A stretch of DNA of 54,682 nucleotides. Origin: Saccharopolyspora indica (GTDB lineage Bacteria > Actinomycetota > Actinomycetes > Mycobacteriales > Pseudonocardiaceae). Location of the stretch: positions 1 through 54,682 of the forward strand of contig NZ_JAQGLB010000033.1 in assembly GCF_027853965.1 (NCBI RefSeq), given 5' to 3'. The notes beneath the pieces are model-generated. The model searched no databases and was not told where the DNA came from. It was given only the letters and a program-made list of their open reading frames with translations. Below, piece by piece: positions 41,086 to 49,178 of the stretch. Position 1 is the first letter of the stretch. The number at the start of each line of letters is the position of its first letter. Position numbers and translations under genes: made by a program.

Positions 41086-41129
41086 CCGTGAGTGGTTTGT
41101 GGCGCTATGGCACCACAAACCACTCACGG
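41086..41129 (-). terminator. GCCATAGC-loop hairpin, copy 2
   Basis: On the minus strand, CCGTGAGTGGTTTGTGG pairs with its complement around T-GCCATAGC-G. It begins 21 nt after the minus-strand stop at 41151, so its loop again reads GCCATAGC on the coding strand of the upstream gene. Confidence 0.85.
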
Positions 41130-41150
41130 GCCACCACCAGCGGAAACGGG

Positions 41151-41732
41151 CTACGGCGTCCAGCCGGGGTTCCGGCCTGCCAGGGCGACGAGCCGGTCCA
41201 GCAGCGGGGCGGTGTCCGGGACCGCGACCTCGGGACCGAAGGCACCCATCGAGCGGCCTTGCTCCGCGATCTTCGCCAACTCGCCGAAGGCGAAGCCGAG
41301 GACGTCCTCGTCGAGACGCGGGGACTGGCCAGTCGCCGCGGCCAGGTCCCAGGTGTGCACCGCGAACTCGATCGTGACCATGCTTCCGACCACGGCCGAA
41401 GGCATCTCGTTCGGGCCACCCATGTGCGTGCTGCCCGACCACGCGTCGGGCCCGCTCCAGGACTGCGCCGTGCGGTCGGTCTGCTCGACGACCGCCGTCT
41501 TCCAGTCACCTTCGGTCAGGTCCACTTCGGACTCGGTCGAGGCCGGTGGCGGGACGGCTTCCTTGCGGGCCGCGCCTTCCAGGGACGGGCCCCAGAACAG
41601 CAGGTGGTTCAGCAGGTCGCGCACCGCGTACTCGGTGCACGGGGTCGGCGCGGTGAGGTGGCCGGGTTCGATGCCTTCGACGACCTCGGTCAGGGCCGCT
41701 GCCGCGCGGTTCAGGTGCTGTGCTTCGGACAT
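41151..41732 (-). CDS. maleylpyruvate isomerase-fold mycothiol-dependent protein
   Basis: A 193-aa DinB/MDMPI-fold protein of the actinobacterial TIGR03086-like group. Features are the N-terminal helix MSEAQHLNRAAAALTEVV, PTPCTEYAVRDLLNHLLF (usual form TPC.(D/E)W.V..LL.H) and MVTIEFAVHTWDLAAATG, with the metal-binding His pattern of the family. Some members use mycothiol and a zinc ion; most have no assigned reaction. ATG 41732 is chosen over the upstream in-frame start at 41744. Divergent from the AraC gene. Confidence 0.88.
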   Translation of the reverse strand: MSEAQHLNRAAAALTEVVEGIEPGHLTAPTPCTEYAVRDLLNHLLFWGPSLEGAARKEAVPPPASTESEVDLTEGDWKTAVVEQTDRTAQSWSGPDAWSGSTHMGGPNEMPSAVVGSMVTIEFAVHTWDLAAATGQSPRLDEDVLGFAFGELAKIAEQGRSMGAFGPEVAVPDTAPLLDRLVALAGRNPGWTP

Positions 41733-41793
41733 GACCGCAGCCAACCACCGCGCGCGGCCGCTGTCTTGAACAAACGCGACATAGACTCCGGAC

Positions 41794-42543
41794 GTGTCCA
41801 GGGACGTTCGGGAGATCGGCGGCGCGTGGCGGCGGTTCCAGCGCCACTCCTTCCCGCAGCCCTCCCCGGACCTGGCCGGGTACGTGGCGCGGTACTGGAT
41901 CGTGTCGTGGGACTACGCCGAGCCGTACCGGCAGCTGGTCGTGCCCTATCCCAACGTGCACCTGACGTTCCAGGGCAGTCGCGCGATGATCACCGGTGTC
42001 TCCAGCAAGCACCAGGTCAAGGTGCTGGCGGGGCGCAGCGGTGTGTTCGGCGTGGCGTTCCGGCCCGGCTGCTTCCGCCCGTTCCTGCGCGCACCGGTCT
42101 CCTCGATCACCGACCGGTCGATCGACGCGCGCCAGGTCTTCGGCGGCGGACTGCCCGGATCACCCGACGTCCAGGACGTCGAACGGCTCCTGCGCGAGCA
42201 CGCGCCCGAGCCCGATGCGAAGGCGGAGCAGGCCGCGGAGATCGTCGCGATGATCGCCGCGGAACCCCGGATCACCCGGGTCGGTGCGCTGGCGGCGGAG
42301 CTCGGCACGAACGTCCGGCAGCTGCAACGCCTGTTCGCCGAGCACGTGGGCATCGGCCCGAAGTGGGTGATCCGCCGCTACCGCCTGCACGAGGTGACCG
42401 AGCGGATGTCGGCGGGCGCGGAGCTGGACTGGGCCGCGCTGGCGGCCGAGCTCGGCTACGCCGACCAGGCCCACCTGGCCCGCGACTTCAAATCCCTCTT
42501 CGGCGAATCCCCGACCCACTACGCCGAGCGCTGCTCGCGGTAG
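41794..42543 (+). CDS. AraC-type helix-turn-helix regulator (DUF6597-like N-terminus)
   Basis: A 249-aa regulator. The N-terminal small beta domain (about 15-105; YVARYWIVSWD, RQLVVPYPNVHLTF, VFGVAFRPGCFRPFL) is the DUF6597 type. The AraC HTH spans about 150-245 (VGALAAELGTNVRQLQRLFAEHVGIGPKWVIRRYRL, LGYADQAHLARDFKSLFGESP). GTG 41794 is the start. It may control the divergent mycothiol-type gene. Its 3' end overlaps the NACHT gene by 25 bp. Confidence 0.9.
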   Translation: MSRDVREIGGAWRRFQRHSFPQPSPDLAGYVARYWIVSWDYAEPYRQLVVPYPNVHLTFQGSRAMITGVSSKHQVKVLAGRSGVFGVAFRPGCFRPFLRAPVSSITDRSIDARQVFGGGLPGSPDVQDVERLLREHAPEPDAKAEQAAEIVAMIAAEPRITRVGALAAELGTNVRQLQRLFAEHVGIGPKWVIRRYRLHEVTERMSAGAELDWAALAAELGYADQAHLARDFKSLFGESPTHYAERCSR

Positions 42544-44762
42544 GTGCGGCTCAGGTGCTCCTGGAGACGGGCGTGCCGGAACTGGTAGACGGCCCCGGAC
42601 TGCCGCAGCACCCCGCGCTCGTAGGCATCGGCCAGGAACGCCGTCGTCGCCCAGGGCAGCCATCCGGTCAGCGGCAACCACAGGCGGGCGAGCAGGATCC
42701 ACTGGCCCCACGCGGTGAAGGCGAGCGAGTACGCGAGCGTCACGCTGATCCCGCCGAGGAGCCCGACGAAGGCGCCGTGCGGGAACCACACGAGCGGGCC
42801 CAGCGTCCCCTGGAAGAGGCTGATCACGAGCTGGCCGCCGAAGGCGATCGCGAGCACGAGGACCGGTAGCAGCAGCAGGGTTTGGCGCAGCACGGTGCGG
42901 CGGTTCTCGGCCAGCATCGCGACCGGATCAGCCGCCGAGTCGATGTCCAGGGGTTTCTCCAGCACCGCGGCGAGCATCAGCACCAGCGCTGCGGAGAGCC
43001 CGAAGATGAGCCCGAACAGGAACGCGTCGACCAGCGTCACGCCGATCGCCGCGCCAGCGGGCGGGAATCCGTGCAGCAGGCCTCGCACCAGCGTGTTCGT
43101 CGATGAGACGCCGATGCCCACGACGAACCCGCCGACCATGCCCGCCCCGAACCTGCTGAGGTAGGAACGGCTGCTCTTGCGGCCGCGCAACCGGATCTGC
43201 ATGCGGGTCGGCCGGAACTCCGCACCGCCGTAGACGATCGCCATCCCGTGCACCAGGCCGATCGCCAGCCCGATCGCCAGCCCGACCAGCGACGCCTCCA
43301 GCACTGCCGCGCCGATTCCACCGGCGAAGCCGAGGTGGTGCAGGTACGCCGGGAGGCTGAGGGTGAGGTCGAGCAGGCTGGTGATGACCGCGCTGGCCAC
43401 CACGACGGCGAGGATCCGCGTCGAGCGGCGCACCGTGCTGCCCAGCTGCCACCAGGCGATGTCGCTCGTGCCGCGCCGGTCCAGGTGGTGGGCGAGGTGG
43501 CCCAGCCAGCGCTGGACGAGCGCCGGGTCCCAGCTGCGGCGCGGCCTGCCGCTGGTGGACTGCTGCGGCGGGCCGGGGCGGTAGAGCGTCGGCACGAAGC
43601 TGCCCAGCAGGTGCGCCTCGATGGCTCCCGGTGTCGGGAACCGCGCGGTGTCCAGCAGGTCCGCCGGGTTCGCGTCGCGGTGGACGGTCCGGGCGAGCAC
43701 GACCATCAACGGGGTGGTCAGCGCCGCGGTGATGTTGGTGGCGGCGTGGCTCTCCGGGTGATCGCGCAGTTCGTCGAGGACGGGGGCCCACGCGGGCCCC
43801 AGGTAGTCGGCCAGGTCGGCGCGGGTGAGGTCGACGAGCTCGATCTCGGCGGCGCGCGCCAAGGCCGTCGCCTCCACCGCTCTGCCGTACTCGCCGGGAC
43901 GGCTGGTCAGCAGCAGCGGCAGCGTGGTGGCGTTGAGCGCTTCCAGCGCGGCGCGGTGCAAGGCGTTGGAGATCTCGTCGAAGCCGTCGAGCACCGGCAG
44001 GACCCGGCCGGTCTCGACCAGCGCGGCGGCCAGCGTCGAGCCGTCGGGAGCGGTGGCGACCAGGCCCGGGTAGTCGCGCAGCAGCTGGTCGATCAGCCAG
44101 TCCCGCAGCGCGGTGGTAGTCGGGTCCCACGAGCCGATGCTGAAGATCACCGGCACCGGATCGGTGTCGCGGCGGGTCCGCAGGTGGTCCAGCACGAACC
44201 GCAGCGCCAGGATCGACTTGCCGGATCCCGGGCGGCCCAGCACCACCAGGCGGCCGGACGGCGTCCGGCGGTAGACGTCGACGATCTCGCCGAGCCCGCC
44301 GCTCGACTCCCCGGCCCGGAACCGCACCGGCAGCTGGAACGGGTCGTGCACCCGGCGGTGCTCCTCCTCGCGCTGCCAGCGGGCGGCGACGACCTGCGCG
44401 AGCTGCTCGGCGGCTTCGTCCAGCGCCCGCTGGGCGGCGGTCCGCCGTTCCGGCGGGGCTTTCACCGAAGGCGCTTCGGCAGCAGGTTGCTCGATCGTCT
44501 CCGGCGTGGCCGCGGCAGGCTGCTCTGCCACGGGAAGCGGCGTGCTGCTGGCCGCGGCCAGCAGGCGCTGCCGGTCGTCCGGCGAGAGCTCCAGGGCCTG
44601 CGCCAGCAGCTTGACCGTGCCGACCCGGGGATCGTTCCCGGCGCCGGTCTCCAGCCGGCGGATGGTGCGCACCGCGAGCTCGGCCCGTTCCGCGAGCCGT
44701 TCCTGCGTCATGCCCGCCTGCTTGCGCAACTGGCGCAGCAGCGGGCCGAACTCGCTCGTCAC
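42519..44762 (-). CDS. XRE-NACHT ATPase with C-terminal membrane domain
   Basis: A 747-aa STAND protein. It has an N-terminal XRE helix-turn-helix (about 7-62; AGMTQERLAERAELAVRTIRRLE), a Pro/Ala-rich linker, and a NACHT NTPase. The Walker A is LGRPGSGKS (175-183), the Walker B VLPVLDGFDEI (254-264) and the sensor-like motif LLLTSRPGEYG (283-293). From about 448 to 700 it has roughly seven hydrophobic segments, then a soluble tail ending in a conserved FRHARLQEHLSRTY. Such proteins are common and uncharacterised in actinomycetes; relatives with NACHT modules act in phage defence. GTG 44762 is the start. Convergent with AraC. Confidence 0.88.
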   Translation of the reverse strand: MTSEFGPLLRQLRKQAGMTQERLAERAELAVRTIRRLETGAGNDPRVGTVKLLAQALELSPDDRQRLLAAASSTPLPVAEQPAAATPETIEQPAAEAPSVKAPPERRTAAQRALDEAAEQLAQVVAARWQREEEHRRVHDPFQLPVRFRAGESSGGLGEIVDVYRRTPSGRLVVLGRPGSGKSILALRFVLDHLRTRRDTDPVPVIFSIGSWDPTTTALRDWLIDQLLRDYPGLVATAPDGSTLAAALVETGRVLPVLDGFDEISNALHRAALEALNATTLPLLLTSRPGEYGRAVEATALARAAEIELVDLTRADLADYLGPAWAPVLDELRDHPESHAATNITAALTTPLMVVLARTVHRDANPADLLDTARFPTPGAIEAHLLGSFVPTLYRPGPPQQSTSGRPRRSWDPALVQRWLGHLAHHLDRRGTSDIAWWQLGSTVRRSTRILAVVVASAVITSLLDLTLSLPAYLHHLGFAGGIGAAVLEASLVGLAIGLAIGLVHGMAIVYGGAEFRPTRMQIRLRGRKSSRSYLSRFGAGMVGGFVVGIGVSSTNTLVRGLLHGFPPAGAAIGVTLVDAFLFGLIFGLSAALVLMLAAVLEKPLDIDSAADPVAMLAENRRTVLRQTLLLLPVLVLAIAFGGQLVISLFQGTLGPLVWFPHGAFVGLLGGISVTLAYSLAFTAWGQWILLARLWLPLTGWLPWATTAFLADAYERGVLRQSGAVYQFRHARLQEHLSRTYREQRSA

Positions 44763-44924
44763 GTGGGCTCCCGTCCGGATGATCTAGGCCATCGGACCTT
44801 ATCCGGCCGACCGGACATGCATGGCCGGTTCGGTGTCCTGGTCCGCTGATCAGCGCGAACGGCAAGATCAGCGGTGCCGGTCGGGACAGCCGATCGGTCA
44901 ACCCCTGGGGAAAGGCCGGATGTG

Positions 44925-45980
44925 ATGAGAAGAGGCCGGGCCGCACTGGCGATAGGTCTGATGGCCGCCTCCGCGGTGATCGTTCCCAGCGCCTCCGCGG
45001 CGCCCGAACCACCGCGGCTCGACGACGGCTTCGGGCTGACGGTGGTGAGCCAGCCGGAGTGGGTCGACGACGACCACCGCACGTTCGTCTTCGCGGTCGC
45101 CTCCGACCAGGTGCCGAACCCGACGCTGCTGCCGGGCCAGACCGCGGGGCAGCACGACATCATGGTCACGCTGCCCGCCGACTACGACAGCTCCGAGCGC
45201 TACCCGGTGCTGTACTCGCTGCACGGCAACCCCGACCTGCCCAACACCGAGGCCAACCAGCAGATGGCCGAGCGGGCGACCGAGGACGCCCCGCTGATCA
45301 CGGTGCACCCCAACGGGGTTCGCAGCTGGTACTCGAACTGGGTCAACCCGGGCCCGGTCGGCCCGCAGAACTGGGAGAGCTTCCACCTCGACCAGCTGAT
45401 CCCGCTGATCGACGCGAACCTGAGCACCATCCCGACCAGGGAGGGCCGGGCGATCGTCGGGCACTCGATGGGCGGCTTCGGCGCGTTCCACTACGCCGAG
45501 CACCGGCCGGAGCTGTTCAGCTACGTGGGCGCCTTCTCCGGCGGGCTGGACCTGCTCAACCAGGGAGTGCGCGCGGCCGTGGTCGGCACCTCGGTGATGG
45601 AGGCGTCCGGCACGCCGACGGTGGCGCCCGACGCGATCTTCGGATCGCCGGTCTGGCCGCTGGACGGGGTGTGGAACGCGCAGAGCCCGGCCCAGCACGT
45701 CGAATCCCTGCGCGGCATGGGTGTGGCCCTGTACACCGGCAACGGCGGTGATCTGACCGTCAACCCGGTGCAGGCGGTCGCGGAGAAGATCGTCCAGGAC
45801 ACCAACCTGGTGACCTCGGCGAACCTGACCGCCGCCGGGATCCCGCACACCTTCGTCGACTACGGCGACGGGAGCGAGTGGGCGGAGGGCTGCACCGGCA
45901 AGCACGCGTCGCTGCCGTGCCTGCAGGCGGACATGAACCACTACGTCGACCTGATCATGAAGCGCCTGGAACGTCCATGA
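44925..45980 (+). CDS. secreted esterase, antigen 85/esterase D-like fold
   Basis: A 351-aa exported hydrolase with a Sec-type signal peptide (MRRGRAALAIGLMAASAVIV, cleavage after SASA, about 25). The nucleophile elbow is GHSMGG with Ser181. YPVLYSLHGNPD gives the oxyanion strand and the C-terminal HTFVDYGDGSEW region holds the His. It belongs to the PF00756 esterase family, which includes mycolyltransferases; mycolic acids are not expected in this lineage, so ester hydrolysis is more likely. ATG 44925 is chosen; GTG 44922 is adjacent. Confidence 0.88.
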   Translation: MRRGRAALAIGLMAASAVIVPSASAAPEPPRLDDGFGLTVVSQPEWVDDDHRTFVFAVASDQVPNPTLLPGQTAGQHDIMVTLPADYDSSERYPVLYSLHGNPDLPNTEANQQMAERATEDAPLITVHPNGVRSWYSNWVNPGPVGPQNWESFHLDQLIPLIDANLSTIPTREGRAIVGHSMGGFGAFHYAEHRPELFSYVGAFSGGLDLLNQGVRAAVVGTSVMEASGTPTVAPDAIFGSPVWPLDGVWNAQSPAQHVESLRGMGVALYTGNGGDLTVNPVQAVAEKIVQDTNLVTSANLTAAGIPHTFVDYGDGSEWAEGCTGKHASLPCLQADMNHYVDLIMKRLERP

Positions 45981-46013
45981 CCGGGGACGGACCAGGAGCT
46001 CTGGAGGGACGAC

Positions 46014-46253
46014 ATGGCCGGCAACTGCCGGTGCTGGTGCGGCGAGTGCTCCTACCGGACACCGTGGCTGACCGAGCCGCGGAGCGCCGGTCAGCTGGCG
46101 CAGCACTACGCCGAGCAGCACCCGGGCGCCGAACCCGGCGGCCGCGCCGAATACCGGGAGAACGAGCGCGAAGGGGCGGGATGCGTTGCGGTGCTGGCGA
46201 TCCTGTTCCTGCTGCTGGTCCTCCTGGCCACCTGCCAGTACCAGAGCCCGTGA
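46014..46253 (+). CDS. small Cys-rich, tail-anchored membrane protein
   Basis: A 79-aa protein with a Cys-rich N-terminus (CRCWCGEC, a possible metal-binding knuckle), a polar middle and a C-terminal hydrophobic helix (about 57-74; VAVLAILFLLLVLLATC). TGGAGGGACGAC precedes the ATG, which supports it as a real gene. I do not recognise the family. The stop codon lies inside a GCCATAGC-loop hairpin. Confidence 0.6.
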   Translation: MAGNCRCWCGECSYRTPWLTEPRSAGQLAQHYAEQHPGAEPGGRAEYRENEREGAGCVAVLAILFLLLVLLATCQYQSP

Positions 46254-46291
46254 GCGGTTCGGGGTGCCATAGCGCCCCGAACCGCTCACGG
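46248..46291 (+). terminator. GCCATAGC-loop hairpin, copy 3
   Basis: CCGTGAGCGGTTCGGGG pairs with its complement around T-GCCATAGC-G. The stem contains the TGA of the 79-aa gene. Same loop and similar outer stem as the hairpins at 36516 and 41086. Confidence 0.85.
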
Positions 46292-46325
46292 CCCCACCTC
46301 AACTGAACCGACAAGGAGACCGAAC

Positions 46326-47411
46326 ATGACAGGCAAGCGGCGGCTCGCGGCGTTAGGTGCCGCGGTCGCGACCGCGCTGGTGCTCCCGGTCTCGGCCCAG
46401 GCGGCCGAACCCGCGGACGTCCAGGACGTGCTGAAGGCCTACCAGGCGCAGGTCGGACCCGGGGCGGCCGTCTACGCCGACAGCGGGACCGGCCCCTGGG
46501 AGCTTTCGGCAGGCACCGCCGAGTACGGCACCGTCCGGCCGATCACCTCCACCGACCACTACCGGATCGGCAGCCAGACCAAGACGTTCACCGCGGTCGT
46601 GACGATGCAGCTGGTCGACGAGGGCGAGGTGGTCCTCGACGAGCCGATCGAGCGCTACCTGCCCGGTCTGGTCGCGGGCAACGGCCACGACGGGAACGCG
46701 ATCACCGTCCGCCAGCTCCTGCAGCACACCAGCGGAATCCCGACCAGCAACAACCCGACGCCGAAGCCCAACCCGGACGGCACCTACGAGCTGATCGAGC
46801 TGGTGCGCGACGGGCTCAGCCACCCGTCGGTGAGCGAGCCGGGCGCGGAGTTCCACTACTCCAACACCAACTACGAGATCCTCGGGATGCTGATCGAGGA
46901 GGTCACCGGTGCACCGGTCGGCCAGGAGATCACCAACCGGATCATCCAGCCGCTCGGCCTGACCGGCACCAGCTACCCGGCCGCGGGTGACCGCTCCATC
47001 CCGGCGCCGCTGATCAACGGCTACATCGGTGGCCGCGTCCCGCCGTTCTTCCTGTGGATCGACGCGACCGCGTTCGAGCCGTCGTTCTTCGGCCCGGCGG
47101 GCGGCATGATCTCCACCCAGCAGGACATCACCCGCTTCTACCAGGCGGTGGTCGCCGGTGAGCTCACCTCGCCGGAGAGCCTGGCGGAGATGCGGCGGAC
47201 GGTCCCGGCCAACGGCGCGGAGGTCGGGCTCGGCGTCATCAGCTACACCATGTCCTGCGGCGCGGTGACCTGGGGCCACAACGGTATGGTCCCCGGCTTC
47301 ATGTCGAACACCGAGGTGACCACCGACGGCAGGCACGCGGCCACGGTGACCAACGCCAACGTCATGTCCCCGAAGTACCGGGAACTGGTCGACGCGGCGA
47401 TCTGCGGCTGA
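46326..47411 (+). CDS. secreted serine hydrolase, beta-lactamase/DD-peptidase fold
   Basis: A 361-aa exported penicillin-binding-protein-like hydrolase. The signal peptide MTGKRRLAALGAAVATALVL ends around SAQA (26). The three active-site motifs are present: Ser83-Q-T-Lys86, Tyr178-S-Asn180 and HNG near 319. QLLQHTSGIP is the family mark of class C-like proteins. AAGGAGACC precedes the ATG. It may be a D-alanyl-D-alanine carboxypeptidase or an esterase; the two cannot be told apart here. Ends at a U-tailed terminator. Confidence 0.92.
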   Translation: MTGKRRLAALGAAVATALVLPVSAQAAEPADVQDVLKAYQAQVGPGAAVYADSGTGPWELSAGTAEYGTVRPITSTDHYRIGSQTKTFTAVVTMQLVDEGEVVLDEPIERYLPGLVAGNGHDGNAITVRQLLQHTSGIPTSNNPTPKPNPDGTYELIELVRDGLSHPSVSEPGAEFHYSNTNYEILGMLIEEVTGAPVGQEITNRIIQPLGLTGTSYPAAGDRSIPAPLINGYIGGRVPPFFLWIDATAFEPSFFGPAGGMISTQQDITRFYQAVVAGELTSPESLAEMRRTVPANGAEVGLGVISYTMSCGAVTWGHNGMVPGFMSNTEVTTDGRHAATVTNANVMSPKYRELVDAAICG

Positions 47412-47420
47412 CGTCGGAGG

Positions 47421-47452
47421 AGCCGGTGCGCGAGAACCGCGCACCGGCTTTT
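47421..47452 (+). terminator. intrinsic terminator with T-run
   Basis: A perfect 11-bp stem, AGCCGGTGCGC/GCGCACCGGCT, with a 7-nt loop, followed by TTTT (the last stem base plus three). It is the most classical terminator in the window and ends the serine hydrolase transcript. Confidence 0.9.
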
Positions 47453-47459
47453 CGCCGTT

Positions 47460-47942
47460 TCAGGCCAAGGTCGCGGAGGCGATGGCGGCGGCGATCGCGA
47501 GGAGCAGTGCGCTGATGATGAGCAGGCTCGCCGTGCGCAGCAGCCGGAACTTCCTCGCCCCGACCTGAGTGACGACCAGCAGCCGCTCGCGGTGCCAGCG
47601 CTGCGGATCGTCCGCGATGCGCGCGAAGTGCCGCTGCATCTCGGCGTCGGTCATCGATTCGTAGGTGGTGAAACCGCTCCGCCGCAACCGCGGCCGCACG
47701 CTCCACAGCAGGAGCAGCAGAGCGGCCGCGAGCAGCGTCAACGCGGCCCAGAACAGCAGTGCGGCGGTGAGCGGCGCGGCGGCCCGGGGCAGCACGGCGA
47801 GCCCGACGGCGAGGATGGGGCTGAACACGGCGAGCAGGGTGCTGGTCTTGGTCTCGGTGCGAGCCATCGCGGCATCGCCCCGGCTGAGCTCGTCCTGGAG
47901 CAACCGCTCCACCACTTCCGAATCGACCTCACGTTCGCCCAT
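47460..47942 (-). CDS. PycTM-like (DUF5706) two-helix membrane protein
   Basis: A 160-aa protein with the layout of Pycsar effector transmembrane proteins. An N-terminal helix with DELSRGDAAMARTETKTSTLL leads into two hydrophobic hairpin helices (about 36-58 and 59-80). RPRLRRSGFTTYESM and a cytosolic part (ARKFRLLRTASLLI) then lead into a last hydrophobic helix. In Pycsar, such proteins damage the membrane on binding cCMP or cUMP. No pyrimidine cyclase lies next to it, so it is an orphan or has another role. The start is uncertain (ATG 47942 or GTG 47960). Confidence 0.65.
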   Translation of the reverse strand: MGEREVDSEVVERLLQDELSRGDAAMARTETKTSTLLAVFSPILAVGLAVLPRAAAPLTAALLFWAALTLLAAALLLLLWSVRPRLRRSGFTTYESMTDAEMQRHFARIADDPQRWHRERLLVVTQVGARKFRLLRTASLLIISALLLAIAAAIASATLA

Positions 47943-48026
47943 GCCGGAATCATGGCCCACCGAGCCGGCTCCCGGAGCGCATTCGCGCCGCGTGCCCGGA
48001 ATAGCTGCAGAGGGTCCACGGTTTTG

Positions 48027-48053
48027 CTTGGTGTTGAGTAGTTCAATGGCAAG
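48027..48053. promoter_or_regulatory. imperfect palindrome upstream of DUF6506 gene
   Basis: CTTG...TTGA-GTAGT-TCAA...CAAG lies about 20 bp before the GTG start at 48072. Its TTGA/TCAA arms are of MarR-operator type; the MarR gene is the next gene downstream (convergent). Confidence 0.5.
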
Positions 48054-48071
48054 CTAACTCGGAGGTGTCCG

Positions 48072-48662
48072 GTGGGATCGATCGACACGATGTTCGTCTT
48101 CCTGGCTCCCGGAGCCGAACGCGCTGGTCAGCGGATCGAGCAGCAGGTCGCTGGCGGCGTCAACGCGTTCGTGTGGGTGCCCGATGCCGAAGCCGCGGCC
48201 GAGATGGTCGCCGAGCAGGCCGCGGCCGGGCTCGAACTGGTCGAGCTGTACCGCGGTTTCAGCCTGCGCGAAGCGCGGATGGTCGTCGACGCCGTCAACG
48301 GGCGGGCGCCGGTGGGGGTGTCCGGTTTCGCCTTCGGCGCCGGGGTCGCAGAGGTGCGCGACTCCGCGACCATCTACGGAGCCGACCTCGAAGATCCCGG
48401 AGCGCGGCGCGTCGACGTGGAGGTCGACGGCAAGCGCACGTCGGTGGTGCCGGTCGCCGATGCGGCGGGCGCGGTCGCGGCGGCGGCCGAGGCGGTCGCC
48501 GCGGGTGCGGAGGTCGTGGAGATCTGCGGCGGCACCCCGCTGACCACTGCCGCGCTGGTCGAGGAGGAGCTGGCGGGCCGCGCCGTGGTCGGTCTGGTCT
48601 CCTGGCCCTTCGAAGCGCTCCCGGGCGCGGCCGCCTACCGGGCGGCGTTCGAGGCCAGGTGA
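48072..48662 (+). CDS. DUF6506 family protein, duplicated domain
   Basis: A 196-aa cytosolic protein made of two similar halves. The first half starts MFVFLAPGAE with ...AGLELVELYRGFSLREARMV, and the second has ...AGAEVVEICGGTPLTTAALV. Single-domain relatives are about 100 aa, so this looks like an internal fusion or duplication. No reaction is known for the family. TCGGAGGTGTCC precedes the GTG at 48072. Its stop abuts that of the convergent MarR gene within TGATCA. The MarR-like operator upstream suggests regulation by that neighbour. Confidence 0.75.
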   Translation: MGSIDTMFVFLAPGAERAGQRIEQQVAGGVNAFVWVPDAEAAAEMVAEQAAAGLELVELYRGFSLREARMVVDAVNGRAPVGVSGFAFGAGVAEVRDSATIYGADLEDPGARRVDVEVDGKRTSVVPVADAAGAVAAAAEAVAAGAEVVEICGGTPLTTAALVEEELAGRAVVGLVSWPFEALPGAAAYRAAFEAR

Positions 48663-49157
48663 TCAGCCGGATTCGTGCGGCGAGAGCGCTGTTCTCAGCA
48701 ACGCCGCGAGCTGTTCGCGCTGCGCATCGTCAAGCGGTGCGAGCAGCTCCTCGTCGGCAGCCAGCACCGCGGCCAACGCCTCAGTGGCCAGCTGCTCGCC
48801 GCGTTCGGTGAGCAGCACGAGCACAGCACGCCGGTCGGCGGGGTCGGTCTCGCGCACCACCAGACCGGCCTCGGCGAGCCGATCCAGCCGAGCCGTCATC
48901 GCACCGGAGGTGACCAGCGAGGACCGGGCGAGCTCACGCGGGTTGACGCCTGCCGGATCGCCGCGCCGCCGCATCGTGTTCAGCACGTCGAAGTCGCCGT
49001 AGCTGAGCCCCAGCGGGCGCAACGCGTCCTTGATCGCGCGCTGCCCGTGCTCCGCCCAGCGCAGCAGCCTGCCGATCACCTGCAGCGGCTCGACGTCGAG
49101 CGAAGGTGCCCGCCGATTCCATTCGGCGACCATCCGATCAACCGAATCCATGGCCAT
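48663..49157 (-). CDS. MarR family transcriptional regulator
   Basis: A 164-aa winged-helix regulator. The HTH lies at about 70-110 (RELARSSLVTSGAMTARLDRLAEAGLVVRE) and the wing is DPADRRAVLVLLTERG. ATG 49157 or 49151 are both possible starts. Likely target: the DUF6506 gene, whose promoter holds a TTGA-N5-TCAA palindrome. Confidence 0.88.
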   Translation of the reverse strand: MAMDSVDRMVAEWNRRAPSLDVEPLQVIGRLLRWAEHGQRAIKDALRPLGLSYGDFDVLNTMRRRGDPAGVNPRELARSSLVTSGAMTARLDRLAEAGLVVRETDPADRRAVLVLLTERGEQLATEALAAVLAADEELLAPLDDAQREQLAALLRTALSPHESG

Positions 49158-49178
49158 CCCGGGATCGTAGTTCCCGGC

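Noticed and set aside
38056..41091. A 1011-codon open frame on the plus strand
   Set aside because: It runs antisense or out of frame across an MFS gene, a terminator and a carboxylesterase gene with clear family motifs. Its translation is Arg/Gly-rich and low-complexity, typical of GC-skewed shadow frames.
47460..48662. A Pycsar operon (cyclase plus effector)
   Set aside because: The neighbouring DUF6506 gene has no cyclase motifs, and the two genes are divergent, not co-transcribed.
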